Assembly (NCBI GenBank): GCA_963691655.1
Contig: OY829328.1
Span: 33,375,890 to 33,439,889, forward strand
Reading direction: 5' to 3'
Length of the DNA stretch: 64,000 nucleotides
Origin: Toxonevra muliebris
Taxonomy: Eukaryota > Arthropoda > Insecta > Diptera > Pallopteridae
Both the position numbers and the translations under genes were made by a program. The number at the start of each line of letters is the position of its first letter. The first letter of the stretch is position 1. Of the stretch, positions 1-12,171 are shown one piece after another. A model generated the notes under the pieces. That model ran no database searches. It worked only from the letters and a program-made list of their open reading frames with translations, and was not told the DNA's origin.

Positions 1-633
1 CCAAAATTTCCAAAATCGCTTGTACGAGTAATCGCCTGTGAGTCACAACTTCCTTGCTTACCTTGATGTCTACAAGTTGTAGGTTATGTGGGAATAAATT
101 TTTAATTTTTCCGTTACAAATGGGAGAGATAAAAACTTTTTTTCGGGGTAAGATTTAATAATCGCAGTCTTACAAATTAATTGTTTTCTTCGATATCACA
201 CTGAAAAAAAATCATAGTTGGCTGAACTATGATTTAGTTGATCTAACTTAGTACATACTTAAATATGGACAATTAGTCGACATAGTTTATTGGCTGCCCT
301 CCCCTCTTGTTCACTATATTATGGTAAGCTCGGTTTTGCATTTTCAGAGGCGGGAAAAACGAAATGCATTATAAATTATTTATTTTGCATTATTAATTTA
401 TTTATAAATACATGATTTTTTTATAAACAAAAGATGAGTTATTTTCCGTTAAAGATTTTCCTGAATGCGCTTGAAATGGTTTTTTTATTGTTCTTAATGC
501 TTTTAAGAATTGTTCCAATTGTTCATGAAAAAGTCTTTCAATTGTTTTTAATGTTCTTAAAAATTCTTTTTGTTGTCTTTAGAAATATTTTTGATTAAAA
601 TAAAGTATCTGATTTGTAGTATTTAGTTTTATA

Positions 634-1846
634 GGGGAGAGGGTCACAAGATGGACAAAGCCTCAAGGTGGCCATTGAGCATAAAATTTTTGCAGCACCT
701 CCTGCTTTATGTCATTGTTGTCGTTTGTATAAACGCAGATTCCCAAAGATGGACATTTTGGTGACCCTAAGATGGATATGCATATTTTTTCATTGCTATT
801 GAAAATAACAATTAAATATAGCAACGAGGCATGCGTCGAAGAGTTTTTTATCCCAACTAAATATTTCTACATTTAAGAATGTCAACATATAAACGCATAT
901 CAGGTCGTGCTAATATTGATTTTGGAAAACTGGTACAAGCTATCAAATTCGGAAATGTTGCTGTGGCGATAGCTGCTAGAACGTTCGAAATACCAAAAAC
1001 AAGTTTGAATAGAGATGTCAAAAAATCGAAGATGAAAATGTAGATCTTACCAGCAATGAAGATGACAAGTTGTCCGAACTACTGCGGTGTAAAGTTTCTT
1101 TCTCTGCTAAAAGTTTTTCGTGATGACCAGCCCGTTGCGGCAAATGAAGAATTTAGTTCCGAGCCTTTTACTTCTACTTCTGTCGCTACAGCTACTTCAA
1201 GCTTATCTGATTTATTAACAGTAATCGAGCCATTGCAAAAAGGGAAACCCACTCTTAAAAGCAGCACAAATCGAAGTCCTACGGAAAGCAACGTAATCAC
1301 ATTACCAGAGTATAAGAAAAAAGGCAAAGTCTTCGGTCAAAAAGTTGATCAAAAAACAACAAAACAAAAGGAGCAACCAACGCCGCGAAAGTATTTCGAA
1401 AGAAAATCAAAGTTAATTCATCTGTCTAAAAACCATGCCAGTAATATAATTGTGTACCACTAGTGTAAAGTACTCCAAAATTAACGGTCTCTGGTATACA
1501 TGTGCGAACTGTGACTCAGATGATTTTGCTTAAAACTTGTATGCTATTTCTCTGAATAAATACAAAAAAAAAAAATGTATAAAATCGGTTTCAAAATCTT
1601 TACGCGATATTTATTTTTGATTTTTCACATTTGAAGTGATGCCCATCTTGGAACACTTTTTGAAAATCGAAATTTTTAACAATTTTAAAAAATACTCAAA
1701 AAAAAAAAATGTTTTGTGCAAAACCAAAATTTATCTCTGTGGCCAAAAGATACTTAATCTATTGTAATTTCAAAGGGTATTATCACTTTATGATTTCTTA
1801 TTCAGTTTGGGTCAAGAACATTATCTCAATGCTATGTCCTCTCCCC
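634..1846 (+). mobile_element. Pogo-like DNA transposon, internally deleted
   Basis: The element starts GGGGAGAGG and ends CCTCTCCCC, and both ends are flanked by TA (632-633 and 1847-1848), as expected of Tc1/mariner/pogo elements. The related repeat at 61480-61510 shows the corresponding uninterrupted site, so the limits are well supported. Inside is an N-terminal transposase remnant but no catalytic DDE domain, so this 1.2-kb copy cannot move by itself. Confidence 0.7.
879..1463 (+). pseudogene. Pogo-like transposase remnant (psq-type HTH)
   Basis: A 54-codon stretch from the ATG at 879 contains a helix-turn-helix of the Psq/pogo type, with the signature AARTFEIPKTSL at about residues 32-43. 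It ends at a TAG at 1041-1043. The same frame then stays open to 1463, giving a further 135 codons from the ATG at 1056, rich in Ser, Thr and Lys and with no domain I recognise. The DDE catalytic core expected between the HTH and the C-terminus is absent, so this is a deletion derivative. In intact relatives the HTH binds the element's own terminal repeats. The HTH assignment is fairly firm; the identity of the downstream part is not. Confidence 0.55.
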
Positions 1847-2459
1847 TATATAAATTTCCTTGCCCATTTTTCTCATTTCATGGAAATAGGGCGTTTCATC
1901 TCACCCGCAAGATTCATTCTCTACCTGAATCGTTATTTTCTTAACTCGGGGAAAATTTATAAAATGATGATAAACAACGATTCACTCAGAATACACCTCT
2001 GGTATTTGTCTTTTTGAGTTTGGATAAATACAACTCTGATATTTATTCTAGTATAATACGTTATATATATGTACACTCGGCGCATATTTCCAGTTTATAA
2101 TAGATTTCCTTGACCCATAAGAATTTATAGCATTTGCGATATGGTATAAATTTCTATGGCTTGAGAAAATTCTAAGTTAATTCTTCAGCGACTCTTGCTA
2201 CGAGCACACACCCATTTAATTAAATAAACAATCACAACCCCTGTGATTATTTTCTAAATTCCAAACGAAAAACTCCGAGCGTTTTTATATGCTTTCGCTT
2301 TTAGCGGGACTGAAACCACTATTTCCCAACAATTTCGTTCACCTTTAAATTTATGATGATTTGAAAAAATTTTCAATAGTTCTATTTCTTGCGGAATTAC
2401 TCTATTCGTTAGCATTAGCCTTGGACCCATTACCGCACATGCAGGAATAATTCAATATA

Positions 2460-3362
2460 CAGTAACCCGCTCGCTTATGTGAACTAATTCAGACAAGCAT
2501 AGTTCACATAACTGAATTGTTCATATACTCGAATTTGTAAATATATATGGAGAATTCTTTCTCAACTCAACCACCCCTCTACGCATTTTATTTTTGAAAA
2601 TAAAAATTTTGCTTAAACCCCTCCAAAAAAATTAAAAAGTGTACAAATAACATTGAAGAACTAAAAAGTCTGTGTCAAATTGGCTGCAACTAAAAAAAAA
2701 GTTTTACATTTAAATTAAACAGTTCTCAGACCTTTCTCCACAATATGGACCTAAAGTCGGAAAATGAGATCATATTGCCTTAGCCTAAAAAGGAAATAAA
2801 AAACACCATACCGGATCAAAAATCCCATTGAGTTTTTGAGGAAAATTTTAAGATCTTACAAAGCATTTTATCTTAAACTAAAATACGCTGAGTGGTGGCT
2901 GATTTGAGAAAGAATACATTACATAAAACTTTTGGTTCAGAGTTCAAATTCAAAAAAAAAAAAAAAAATTAAAATGAATTATTGAATTTTGAAAAATTGT
3001 GTTAATTTTTTTTTTTTTGCGTTTAGGTTCATTTGTAATATTTTATCTCTCCATTTACGAAACACCAACATTTCATCAGTTGTACAATTTTCGTCAGCCC
3101 AAACGATAATTTTATTGAAATCATCTAAAACTTCCGAAGTGTTTACTGCAACCGATAATTTTCGTTAAAAGTTTCATATGCACTGAAGACCAAAAAAAAA
3201 TGGACTTGAAAATAAAAACAAGTAAAATAAAATACTATTCACATAAAAGAGACTAGCCTTGTTCACTCTTTAGAACCTCGTGTACAAAGAATGTTGGGCT
3301 TTTTTTGTTCACTCTTTTGGATGTTCATATATGCGAGCGTCTATATAACCCAGCGGGTACTG
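2460..3362. mobile_element. Non-autonomous TIR element with TA duplication
   Basis: The left end reads CAGTAACCCGCTCGCTTATG and the right end, reverse-complemented, begins CAGTACCCGCTGGGTTATAT. TA flanks both ends (2458-2459, 3363-3364). Further inside, both ends carry related GTGAAC/ATGAAC and GTTCATAT words, as in Tigger/pogo-type elements. It is 903 bp long with no open frame of note, so it is a MITE-like derivative. Confidence 0.65.
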
Positions 3363-3364
3363 TA

Positions 3365-5150
3365 GCTTTTGAAGCTTAATTTTTCTCGCCTTTAGGGATA
3401 GATCTAGGTATAGGTTTAAAATCAGTTCAATTTGCCTCAGTAGGCTAATATTTTTATATTCCTTTCAAAATGTTTTATAAAAAGTCTTTCAGAAATGCAT
3501 GAACAACAAAATATACCACAGTGAATGTTGAACAAAATGATTGTTTGTTTCGTTGAAAATTTAAGTATTTAGCCTTTTTTATTAAATCAAAGTCCGGCTA
3601 CATTAGACAAAATTTTTTTTTTTTTTAACTGTTTGGGTATTAAGTGGTTATAGCCGACCAAAAGGTTTGTTTATTTATCATTTGTTAGTTCAAAAAATAT
3701 ACAGTTATGATCATTGAAAATTTATTTTTTGATCATTAATAAAATTCCTTTCAAAATTCTCATTCTCACATTAACAGCGTTTTAATTGACCTAGAATCAT
3801 ATTACGGTGAGTATTATTATTGTCGAATAGAGCCAAAAAATAGTTGTGCAAGAAAAATGAATTTTTACAGAGTTTTTTGTCAAAACCAACCTATACATCA
3901 TTGTGGAAAAGAAAAACCCATAACAAAATAAATAAGTAAATAAATTTGACAGCGTTTCTAAAGATTTCTTTTGATTTTGTCTCTTTTTATAAAACTTTAT
4001 ATAGAAAATAACTACTATACATGTATGCAAATACAATAATATAATGTAATTGTTAAATAGGCTGTTTTTAATTTATTGTAACCGAGTACAACGTTATTTA
4101 TTTGTTGGTTTGAAATTTAATTTCTCGCTCTAAAATAAAATTTGATTTTTCCACTACATTTAAATTAATCACAGCAGCAGGAGAATGCATTTACATATAT
4201 AGCGTGACACTTGATTATGTAAATACATTAAATTAATTAAAAGTTTTGTTTACAATACAACAAGAGCACAAAATAAAAAACGCAATAAAAACAATAAATA
4301 AAAGTTACTCATACGCAGTGTGTGTCGGAAAGTTTATTTTCAAATTATGCGCATACAAAAGTTGCTGATGCATGCATGAAATTGTAAATATTTACAAAAT
4401 ATAATTATAGTTATTTTTATATGCAAACAATCAAATAAATATAAATACAAAGTATACCAAAATTTATAACGACAAAAAAGCAAAAATCAATTACCTGGCT
4501 AAACAAAAAAACGTTTATAATTTACTACGCTATTAGCATAAACTAATATTTTTGTTGTTGTTCGACTTTCATTCATTAACTTTCTCAGTTATTCATTTAT
4601 ATAAAATTTAAATATAATGCGCTTCAATCAATAACAGCTAATAGTAATAATGGGAATTATTTATCTCGACTAATTGAGGGCTTCCCCAGCGATTTGTATA
4701 TATTACGCAATTAGGGTGCCTCAGTCAATTGTGTTAGTTTGTTTTGTATTCTCGTGCCTATTGTGTGTGTTTTTATTAAATATTATTAAAATTTATTACT
4801 TGCTACCGCATTTGAAGTGCAAAAGTGTTGAAATATAAATTTATACGCGTGAATACCTACGCAGATAGACAGGTAGCCATATATTTTTTGGGTTCTTTTA
4901 TGATTCATCATCCTAATTACGCGTATTCGCTTATTTATTTCAACTGATTATTATCACAAATGAAAATAATAGCTACAATAAATTTCACTGACTGACTACC
5001 GTCACTGATTATTTCTGTTATAGTTGATACGGCATATGCAATGTTATTGTAGACAATGAATCAGTTGAAAGTTGTATTCAAAGTTTTTTGTGATAAGTAA
5101 ATTCTAGAATATAGTAATTAGTGGCATAAAAGCATGAATTAGCAATAACA
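3365..5150. other. AT-rich stretch, no gene seen
   Basis: Very AT-rich DNA with short homopolymer runs and scattered TATA-like and AATAAA words. No open frame with recognisable content and no terminal repeats were found. A self-complementary TGATCA word pair occurs near 3705-3740. Confidence 0.4.
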
Positions 5151-5159
5151 GAAAGTCAT

Positions 5160-6600
5160 TTACAATGGCCAAACAGAGGCAGTTTGGTAGTTTGGCAGTT
5201 AGGGAGTCTAAGGAAGGCAAATTTAATTGGAAGAAGTCAGAGGTTAACAGAATGAATTAGAGGCAAGCAGAGCAAGTTAGAGATTGCGAAAAAAAAATTA
5301 AGCCAGATGCTGCTTACAGGTTTCTATCTGAAACCTTCAGATTCAATAGATAGGAGGTAACCAGAAGTAATCAAAGGAAAGAAAAGCTAGTAGATGATTT
5401 CAGATGCAAGGTAGTGAGAGGAAATAAGAGCAAAACAGTTGAACTCAGATGCAATTTAGTCCCGCGGTAGTCAGAGAACATTTGTAATGAGAAGCGCTCA
5501 AAGAGAATGAGAAAAAGTTAGAGTTAGTGCGAAGCTGACAAAATCAGTTAGAGGCAGACAGAAACAGTTTGAGGTGGAAGAAAAGGTCAGAAGAAGAAGA
5601 CAGTGCAAGTCAGATGCAGTCAGAGAACAGTCTTGGAAGAAAAAGATAATTTCAAATGCAGGTAGAATCAGGTGAAAGCGATCACTCAGTGGAGAAACGG
5701 TTAAAGCCAGTTGCAATTAGAAATTACTTAGTCACAGGATTGTTGGTGAAATAAGAGAGCAAAGGCAACCAGAAGTAATCAAAGGCAACCAGAAGTAATC
5801 AAAGGAAATCAGAGGTAGTTAAAGTCTTTCAGATGCCGATAGAAATTCTTAGAAGCAGACGGAACTAATCAGAAGCAGACGGAAGCAGCTCTAGGCATTC
5901 AAGACTCATAGATTGTCAAAGGATTAAATAAAGGAAGTAAAATGCAGGCAGTGACAGTTCGAGTGAGTAACAGCCAATGGCAAATTATGGCAATCATAGT
6001 TGAAAGACAACCAAATACGTTGATAGGTAGCTAGAGGAGAATAGAGAGATTCGGAGGAAAATGAAAAGAGTCAGAAAAGGGCAGAAACACTTAAAAAAAA
6101 GTAAAGAAAAAGCGATCAAATGAAATATGGCGCAACTTCAGGTAATTAGAAGAAAACAGTTGAAGTTCGAAACGCAATCTAGTCAGAGGGTTCTTGCGGT
6201 AGCCAAAGATCCCAAACAAAACGTTACCAAAAGCAGACAGAAGTAGTTAGAACAACCGATGAACTTACAACTGATCTGCAATACCAGGACTATAAATTTT
6301 TACATCTTAAAGATGCGGAATATTTAAAAAAAATTGGATTCCCTTAAATACGGTAGAGAAGCAGTTAGAGTTAGTCAGAAACAAATAGAAGTTGACAGTG
6401 GCAGCTGAAATGAGTTCAAGATAGTCAGATGCACTAAACAGGACTCGATAGTCAGAGGAAGAAAAGAAGGAAGGCCAGAAGTTGTCAGAAACTGTTCGAG
6501 TCAGTAAGACGCAGATGCTGGCATTCATAGACGAACAGTTGTAATTTGAGGCTATCAGATATAGAAAGAGGTAAACAAAGGAAAACTAAAGAAAGTTATT
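5160..6600. repeat. Purine-rich degenerate tandem repeat field
   Basis: About 1.4 kb of strand-asymmetric (A+G-rich on plus) sequence built from drifting copies of a short word around CAGAAGTAATCAAAGGCAAC. An exact 20-mer duplication lies at about 5763-5802. The words AGTCAGA, GCAGACAGAAG and AATCAGAAG recur throughout. Open frames on either strand here are by-products of this composition. Confidence 0.7.
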
Positions 6601-7204
6601 TTGATAAAGAAAGATTCATAAATTGTTATGCAAAAAAAAAAAAAAACTGTTGAGTATTTCTAAACATTGCAAAGTAAATGCTAAATATTTGTCTAAGCAA
6701 AGAGCGCAAGGAGCAACAGAGCAACGTCGCTTTAATATGAAACACCGGACATCGGAAAAAAGAGAGCAAAGAAAAATCTAGCTGGAGGAATCTCAGGCTA
6801 AATTAGTGTGAGTGCCAATTTTAGGATGAAACAAAGAATGTAGTATCAAACTGGTGCGTAAGCGCCAGCTGAGTTCATTGCTTCAAACACCACCTTTTAC
6901 CAATTAAAAGTCAACAGCAAATTTGTGCCAGCTATTGAAAACTCTAAGATATAAATTTACAGAGTGCTGTAATTAATTTGGAGTACAGTCGCAATTGGAA
7001 AATATAATCAGATAGTTTTTAACATTCATACGAGAAAGCTGCAACAACCTTGAGATAATTATTTGAAATATTTAGTTGAAACTTGCAGGTTACAATTAAC
7101 TTTTGTGGTTCAATGTTTATTCTGTTAGATATTTGATTGTCCTATAAACTTAATTTTGCTAAGAAAAAAAATTATTGAAAATGAACCTTTCTAACAAATT
7201 ACTT
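6600..7204. other. Intergenic, no gene seen
   Basis: Between the purine-rich repeat field and the first LINE. I see no coding signal, terminal repeat or RNA gene. Confidence 0.35.
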
Positions 7205-7643
7205 AGTCGCTTTTCACTTTATAAATCGCCAGGTACTGATGGTATTTACCAATCATGCTACAGAAGCTTGAAGTTGTGGTAATTCCATGGTAAAAATTAT
7301 ATATAAGGCATGCATACGCCTCAACTATATACCACTTAGTTGGAGGAAAGTGAAGGTCAATGAGTCTTACATCGTTTCAACTGAAAACGGTGGAGTGGGT
7401 TCTGGAACTCCACCTCAGACAAACAGTGATACAAATTCCACTTTCAAAATCACAACATGCTTATCTCAAAGGTAAATCCACGGAAACCGCTTTACATGAG
7501 GTAATTCGATCGGTGGAAAAGACAATCCACCATAAACAATACTCATTAGTAGCCTTCCTAGACATTGAGGGGGCTTTTAAGAATGTCAATAATAACGCTA
7601 TTGCAGGGTAGGTGTAGAGGAGGGCCTTAGGAACTCGATAGTT

Positions 7644-7958
7644 ATGATGCTTAAAACTAGGATTATTCAGTCTGAGCTTGGTAACACGGTTCTCACTAGG
7701 TATGTCAGCATAGGAATACCACAAGGCGGGGTGATCTCACCACTACTGTGGCTGCTAATCATAGATAACATTTTTAATCCATTAGATTCTATGGGGGCTA
7801 GGGCGGTAGCATATGCGGACGATGTAGTGATAATAGCATTGGGTATGTTTCCCAGCGTAATAAGTGATATTATGCAAAAGGGACTGGATAAGCTGAATAT
7901 CTGGGCCACTGGATGCGGTCTCTGGGTGAATCCAGAAAAACAGAACTATTGCTCTTCA
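7644..7958 (+). pseudogene. LINE reverse transcriptase fragment (YADD)
   Basis: This is the RT palm part of the first LINE. The motif GIPQGGVISPLLW (RT motif 4) is followed by AYADDVVI, which holds the two catalytic aspartates, and then LNIWATGCGLWVNPEK. Near 7945 the expected EKTELLLFTTKTK reading is broken by a one-base loss and then by the hAT-like insert at 7960; the FTTKTK part resumes at about 9041. RT would copy element RNA at the target site. The upstream fragment at 7360-7611 (SKSQHAYLKGKSTETAL, FLDIEGAFKNV) is the finger region of the same enzyme in another frame. Confidence 0.8.
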
Positions 7959-7959
7959 C

Positions 7960-9038
7960 CAGGGCCGTAACCAGAAATTTTTTTTTGAGGGGGGAGGGGG
8001 CTTTCATTCGAAGAAAATATATAAATAATTTTTATCAAACTGATTTTTAAATACAGTGAATTAAATCGATGATACATATGATGGACCCTATAAAATTAAA
8101 ATTTTAAGAAAAATTTTCCGATTTTTTTTAATCTTAACCTCAAAAAAATGGCCAAAAGTGACAAAAAATTCCCAGAATAATCAAATTAAATTTTTTCAAA
8201 TAAATATTATTCAATATGCATTCTAATGAATTTTTTTTTTATCGTGAGGGACATAATTTCATTAACTCATTGACTTCCCACTACTGATGATATACCCAAC
8301 CTCAAAAAAATTACCAAAAATAGTAGAGGTTTATTTTTTTCAAATGATCATCATTGGGAATTTGAGCCATTATCAATGATAAGGAACCCGGATGAGGTTG
8401 GCTTATATTCCCTAAATTCGTGAAGTCACAGCATTGAAAGAGATCTTTCTAGTCGTGGTGCTCTGAGCAATAATGTGTTAAAAAATTAATTTTAAGATGG
8501 GTTTTGCTAATAAGATGGAGTTTTTGTGAAAGAATTTTTCACGTTGAACACGAATCTGAGGTCAAAAACTTCCCATCACGTCACGTTTTTAGGAAAAAAT
8601 GGGGTTCAAGCAAGTTTTATTTTACAAGGATCCAATAATTTTTTCTATTTATATTAATTTTTAAACTTTTCAAACTGATTCAGGGCGAAACCTTAAATCA
8701 AAAACAGTACTGACCCAGAAAAACTATGAATGCAGGAGTGCTCAGTATCACCTTCTCTTTTTGAATCCGTAGTCAATTCTCATGTCGAAGAAAACAAATC
8801 GGATTTGATCGCATAGTGTAACTAAGATTTCAAATTTATTTTTTATATTTGACTTTTTAGATAAATAACCGATGGAATTAAAAAATATCGTTAAATAGAT
8901 TTTATTTTGACTTTTTGCCATTCATTGGCAATTAATCTAAAAAATTAGAATAAAGTTTCCACATTTCGGGGGGGGGGAGGGGGGGCAAGGGGAGGAGGGG
9001 TCAGAACCCCCAAAACCTCCCCCCTAAATACGGCTTTG
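7960..9038. mobile_element. hAT-like non-autonomous element nested in LINE
   Basis: It interrupts the LINE coding sequence exactly between two halves of one motif. Flanks CTCTTCAC (7952-7959) and CTCTTTAC (9039-9046) form an 8-bp duplication with one mismatch, as hAT transposition makes. The ends are CAGGGCCGTAACCAG and, reverse-complemented, CAAAGCCGTATTTAG (10 of 15 match). G-runs lie just inside both ends. No transposase is visible in its 1,079 bp. Confidence 0.75.
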
Positions 9039-9494
9039 CTCTTTACTACTAAAACCAAAATTCGGACCTTTAAACTCCCGACGCTCAATGGACAACAGTT
9101 AAAACTATCGGATAAAGCCAAATACTTAGGAGTTATGTTGGATCTTAAGCTAAACTGGAGATCCAATACCGGGTAAAAGAATGTTTGGTAAAAAATGGGG
9201 ATTGCGTCCTCACATCACTCATTGGATGTATGAGGCAATTGTACGTTCAATACTAACTTACGGTTCAATAGTATGGTGGCCGACTCTAGGCAAGTTCTAT
9301 ATTGTTGAGAAACTCAACAAAGTTCAAAGAGCAGCGTGTGTCGGCATCACTAGGTGCTTACGAACTTGTCCGTCGGATGCCCTTAACGTGATGCTACATC
9401 TCCTACTTATTGCATTAAAAACTCAGCCGGCACTAGAGCGTTAAAGCTTAAAGCAACAGGCTCTTGGTCAGAACGAACTTACGGTCATAGTAAG

Positions 9495-10010
9495 GTGCTA
9501 CATACAGTGCCAAGGAATTTGACGCAGATGATGACAGACTATATAACACCTCAACTAAGCTTTGAAAACGACTTTATGGTAAGACTCCCGTCTAGAAACG
9601 AGTGGTCAGAAAGAAATTTTCAAATTTATTACGATATATCCATATACACAGACGGCTCCAAAATGGATCTGGGTGTTGGTGCAGGGATATATTCCCCTCA
9701 CGCTAATATTAACCATTGTATACGCCTACCCAACGTAGCTACAGTCTTTCAGTCGGAAATACTTGCGATTGGGAAGGCATGTCAACTAAGCACAGAACAC
9801 ATTAAAGAGAGATGTAAGGTTGCAATTTTCACGGACAGTCAGGCCGCAATTGCAGCCCTTCAGTTCAACACCATCAACTCAAAGCTAGTCAGACAGTGCA
9901 GGGAGAAACTCGGTGCGTTGAGTCTTCATGCGGACCTCACAATCATCTGGGTTCCCGGCCATAGGAATATTGATGGAAATGATAAATCAGATGAATTAGC
10001 GCGCAATTGA
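9495..10010 (+). pseudogene. LINE RNase H domain
   Basis: A 171-codon open segment covering a complete RNase H fold. IYTDGSKM at about residues 50-57 holds the first catalytic Asp, QSEILAIGKA the Glu, IFTDSQAAIAAL the second Asp and GNDKSDELA the last Asp, so the DEDD set is present. This domain digests element RNA in RNA/DNA hybrids. It belongs to the same LINE as the RT at 7644 and ends at a premature TGA. After two further in-frame stops the same protein is recognisable to about 10461 (RTDIARLIAVFTGHW, CRSC, LNYLNSTK). The 9181-9444 fragment (GKKWGLRPHITHWMYEAIV) is the preceding connection segment. Confidence 0.8.
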
Positions 10011-10461
10011 GATTCTCTTGACCTAACCCATGCGGTACTGGCACGTGTTTCTCTGGGGGCAATCAAGAAAGGCATCAACTTGCTCTGTCTTTCCTAAGCT
10101 AGAAGGAAATGGAGATCACTTGCATCATGCAATACCTCCCGTGCGACCTGGCAGATATACGATATCAACAGATCCAGAGAACTTATAACCAAGAACCGTA
10201 CTGATATCGCCAGACTCATTGCGGTCTTTACAGGTCACTGGCCTATAGGCATCCATGCAGAGAAACTGCATATACCTTTCAACAAACGCTGTAGAAGTTG
10301 CAGAAACTCCGACGAAAAGGAAACACTAGCCCACTTCCTTTGAAAATCCCAAGCCTTAGCAGCTGCAAGAAACACATCCCTTGGAAAATACTTTCTAGAC
10401 CTGTCCGACCTCTCGGCTGTCAAGCCGAACAAGCTCCTTAACTACCTAAATTCCACAAAGT

Positions 10462-11578
10462 GAATTTAGTTCAACATTCATCTTTTTATCGTTAGGAGGG
10501 GTAGTGGTATCAAAACAGCGCATAAGCGGTAATTGTGATCTACGCGTGGACTGCTGTAAATCAGCCACATAAATAATATAATTTAAAATAATTTTATTTT
10601 ATTTTAAAAAATATACTTTTTGATTAAAATTAAAGTTTTGATACACAATTTAAATATGCACCATACAAAATACATACCTAAGTATATCTGCTTAAGCAGC
10701 ATTAAGTTTAAGTAAGAAAACGTCAAGATGTATGTAACAATTTGATATGGATGCTTGAAACCATTTACTTATAATGCAATATACGTAGCTGAATAATATG
10801 GAGTCTTACATATATGAATAAAGAATAATTCGCAATGAATAATTTTTTATCTTACGACGTATCTAAAAAAAAAAAAAAATCCTTTAGAACAGCCAAACGG
10901 AAGCATATGTGTAATCGCCATATACTCGCATACATATTTATGTCAATGTTTGTGTGCTTCTGTGTGGCATAATACAAATGCAACAGACGCACATGAAAAT
11001 TCTGTTGAGTGTTGCATACTTGTTCATTGTTCAAGCCCACACGTCCAAATGTGCACAACTCTAAAAATTGTGTAACACCAACAAAAAACCAACAGCCGTT
11101 GCATTTTGTGCTCGTTTAAGCAAAATGAGCATTATCCTACCGTTGATACCGAGATACCACTAGTATTATTACTAGTAGTATATACTAGTATATATAGGAA
11201 CAGCAACAGCAGCAGAAGCTATGGTTACAGCCGTAGCCGTTCCGTAGCCGCAGCCGTTACATTCTTAACGCCTGAATTCGTTGGCATTTCCGATTTCTTT
11301 TCACAGCATCCAGATTGTATGAGTGTGTGTGTGTGCTTGTGTTCATTCCTCCTTCAACTATTGTAAAATGTCGGCAATTTTGATATATTTCCTGCGTTCA
11401 TGCATTTGTGCGCGCGCCGTTGCTGCTTCTCGCTCTTTTCGCTTTCCTCTCCTCTGCATATAAACACTCGTTTATGGTAGATATATGCATGTACGTGTGA
11501 AAGAATGTGTGAATGTATGCATACAAGCGACTGAGTAAATGCGCGGTGGCTTTACACAAACAGACTCATGTATATATA
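10462..11578. other. LINE 3' tail and AT-rich spacer with microsatellites
   Basis: The first part is probably the LINE 3' untranslated region (to about 10590). The rest holds simple repeats: overlapping ACTAGTAT units around 11158-11200, an AACAGCAACAGCAGCAG run near 11200, GTAGCCGTT/GTAGCCGCAGCC repeats near 11230, and a GT run near 11326. No gene is recognised. Confidence 0.45.
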
Positions 11579-11580
11579 TA

Positions 11581-12169
11581 GGGGAGTGCCGTCAGGGTTG
11601 GAGCATATATAGACTTTTGCTTATAACTTTCGCTAAATGCCGAATTTTTATAATGTTTCATATCGTTGCAAAGATATCACAAATTGCAATGTTTTTGCTG
11701 TATATTAAAATACAATTGAATTAATAGCTCAGGAGTTATCAATATTTACAAAAAATAAAAATTGGGTCGGAACACTGCTCTCAGAGTCGGGCCACTTTAG
11801 AAAATTAATAAGAAATAGAGAAATATGATTGAAAATAACATGAATATTAAAGAAAAAGGAAAAATTGCACTTAAAAACCGGGGAAAGAGAACTGAAATCA
11901 AAATAAAAATCCCTCTGTGTAAATTTTAAGCAAAATTTGATTTTTTTTTATACACACACGATGCGATACTATAAAATGACACGAAAAACAAGCACGGGTA
12001 AAAAAAAATGTTATCCAGAGTCAAAACTCATCACTTCAACAAAATTTTCGATGTTCCGACCCTGATTACAAGATCTGCTCCGACCATGACAACAAGACGC
12101 AAGTGAGAAATAACGGAAAAACGACACTGTCCCTACCATGACAGCACCCCGACTATGACGACACTCCCC
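11581..12169. mobile_element. TA-flanked TIR element (589 bp)
   Basis: Left end GGGGAGTGCCGTCAGGGTTG and right end, reverse-complemented, GGGGAGTGTCGTCATAGTCG. TA lies directly outside both (11579-11580, 12170-12171). Subterminal repeats of the type TCCGACCATGACAACA and TACCATGACAGCACC are clustered in the right 130 bp. There is no transposase, so this is a MITE probably mobilised by a Tc1/mariner/pogo enzyme. Confidence 0.65.
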
Positions 12170-12171
12170 TA

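Larger units (their letters stand above)
1..2040 (-). repeat. Diverged dispersed repeat, copy 1 (interrupted by pogo-like element)
   Basis: Read on the minus strand, this segment matches 61300-62440 on the plus strand in several blocks: around the TCTCCCATTTGTAA motif (near 110-130), the CAGCCAACTATGATTTTT block (about 212-230), a block with AATTCTTAAAAGCATT (about 495-515), CTAAATACT (about 620), and, beyond the inserted 634-1846 element, the blocks AATCTTGCGGGTG and GAATCGTTG (1849-2000). No coding capacity is visible. The outer limit on the left is lost at the window edge. The repeat family is unknown to me. Confidence 0.6.
7205..10461 (+). mobile_element. LOA/I/R1-type LINE remnant, split by hAT-like insert
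   Basis: A degenerate non-LTR retrotransposon reads through several frames. It begins with an RT N-terminal motif (KSPGTDG near 7225), then AYLKGKSTETAL, FLDIEGAF, IPQGGVISPLLW and the catalytic AYADDVVI (about 7810). It resumes after the 7960-9038 insert with the thumb-region AKYLGVMLDLKLNW. RNase H follows (about 9640-10010), then a zinc-knuckle-like CRSC...H stretch with a stop in place of its last Cys. A deletion joins the RT regions near 7355. The order RT, RNase H, Cys/His tail fits the LOA/I/R1 group of insect LINEs. Stops and frameshifts show it is dead. Confidence 0.8.

Noticed and set aside
5160..6600. CRISPR-like or regularly spaced repeat
   Set aside because: Repeat words drift and are irregularly spaced, with no constant spacer length.
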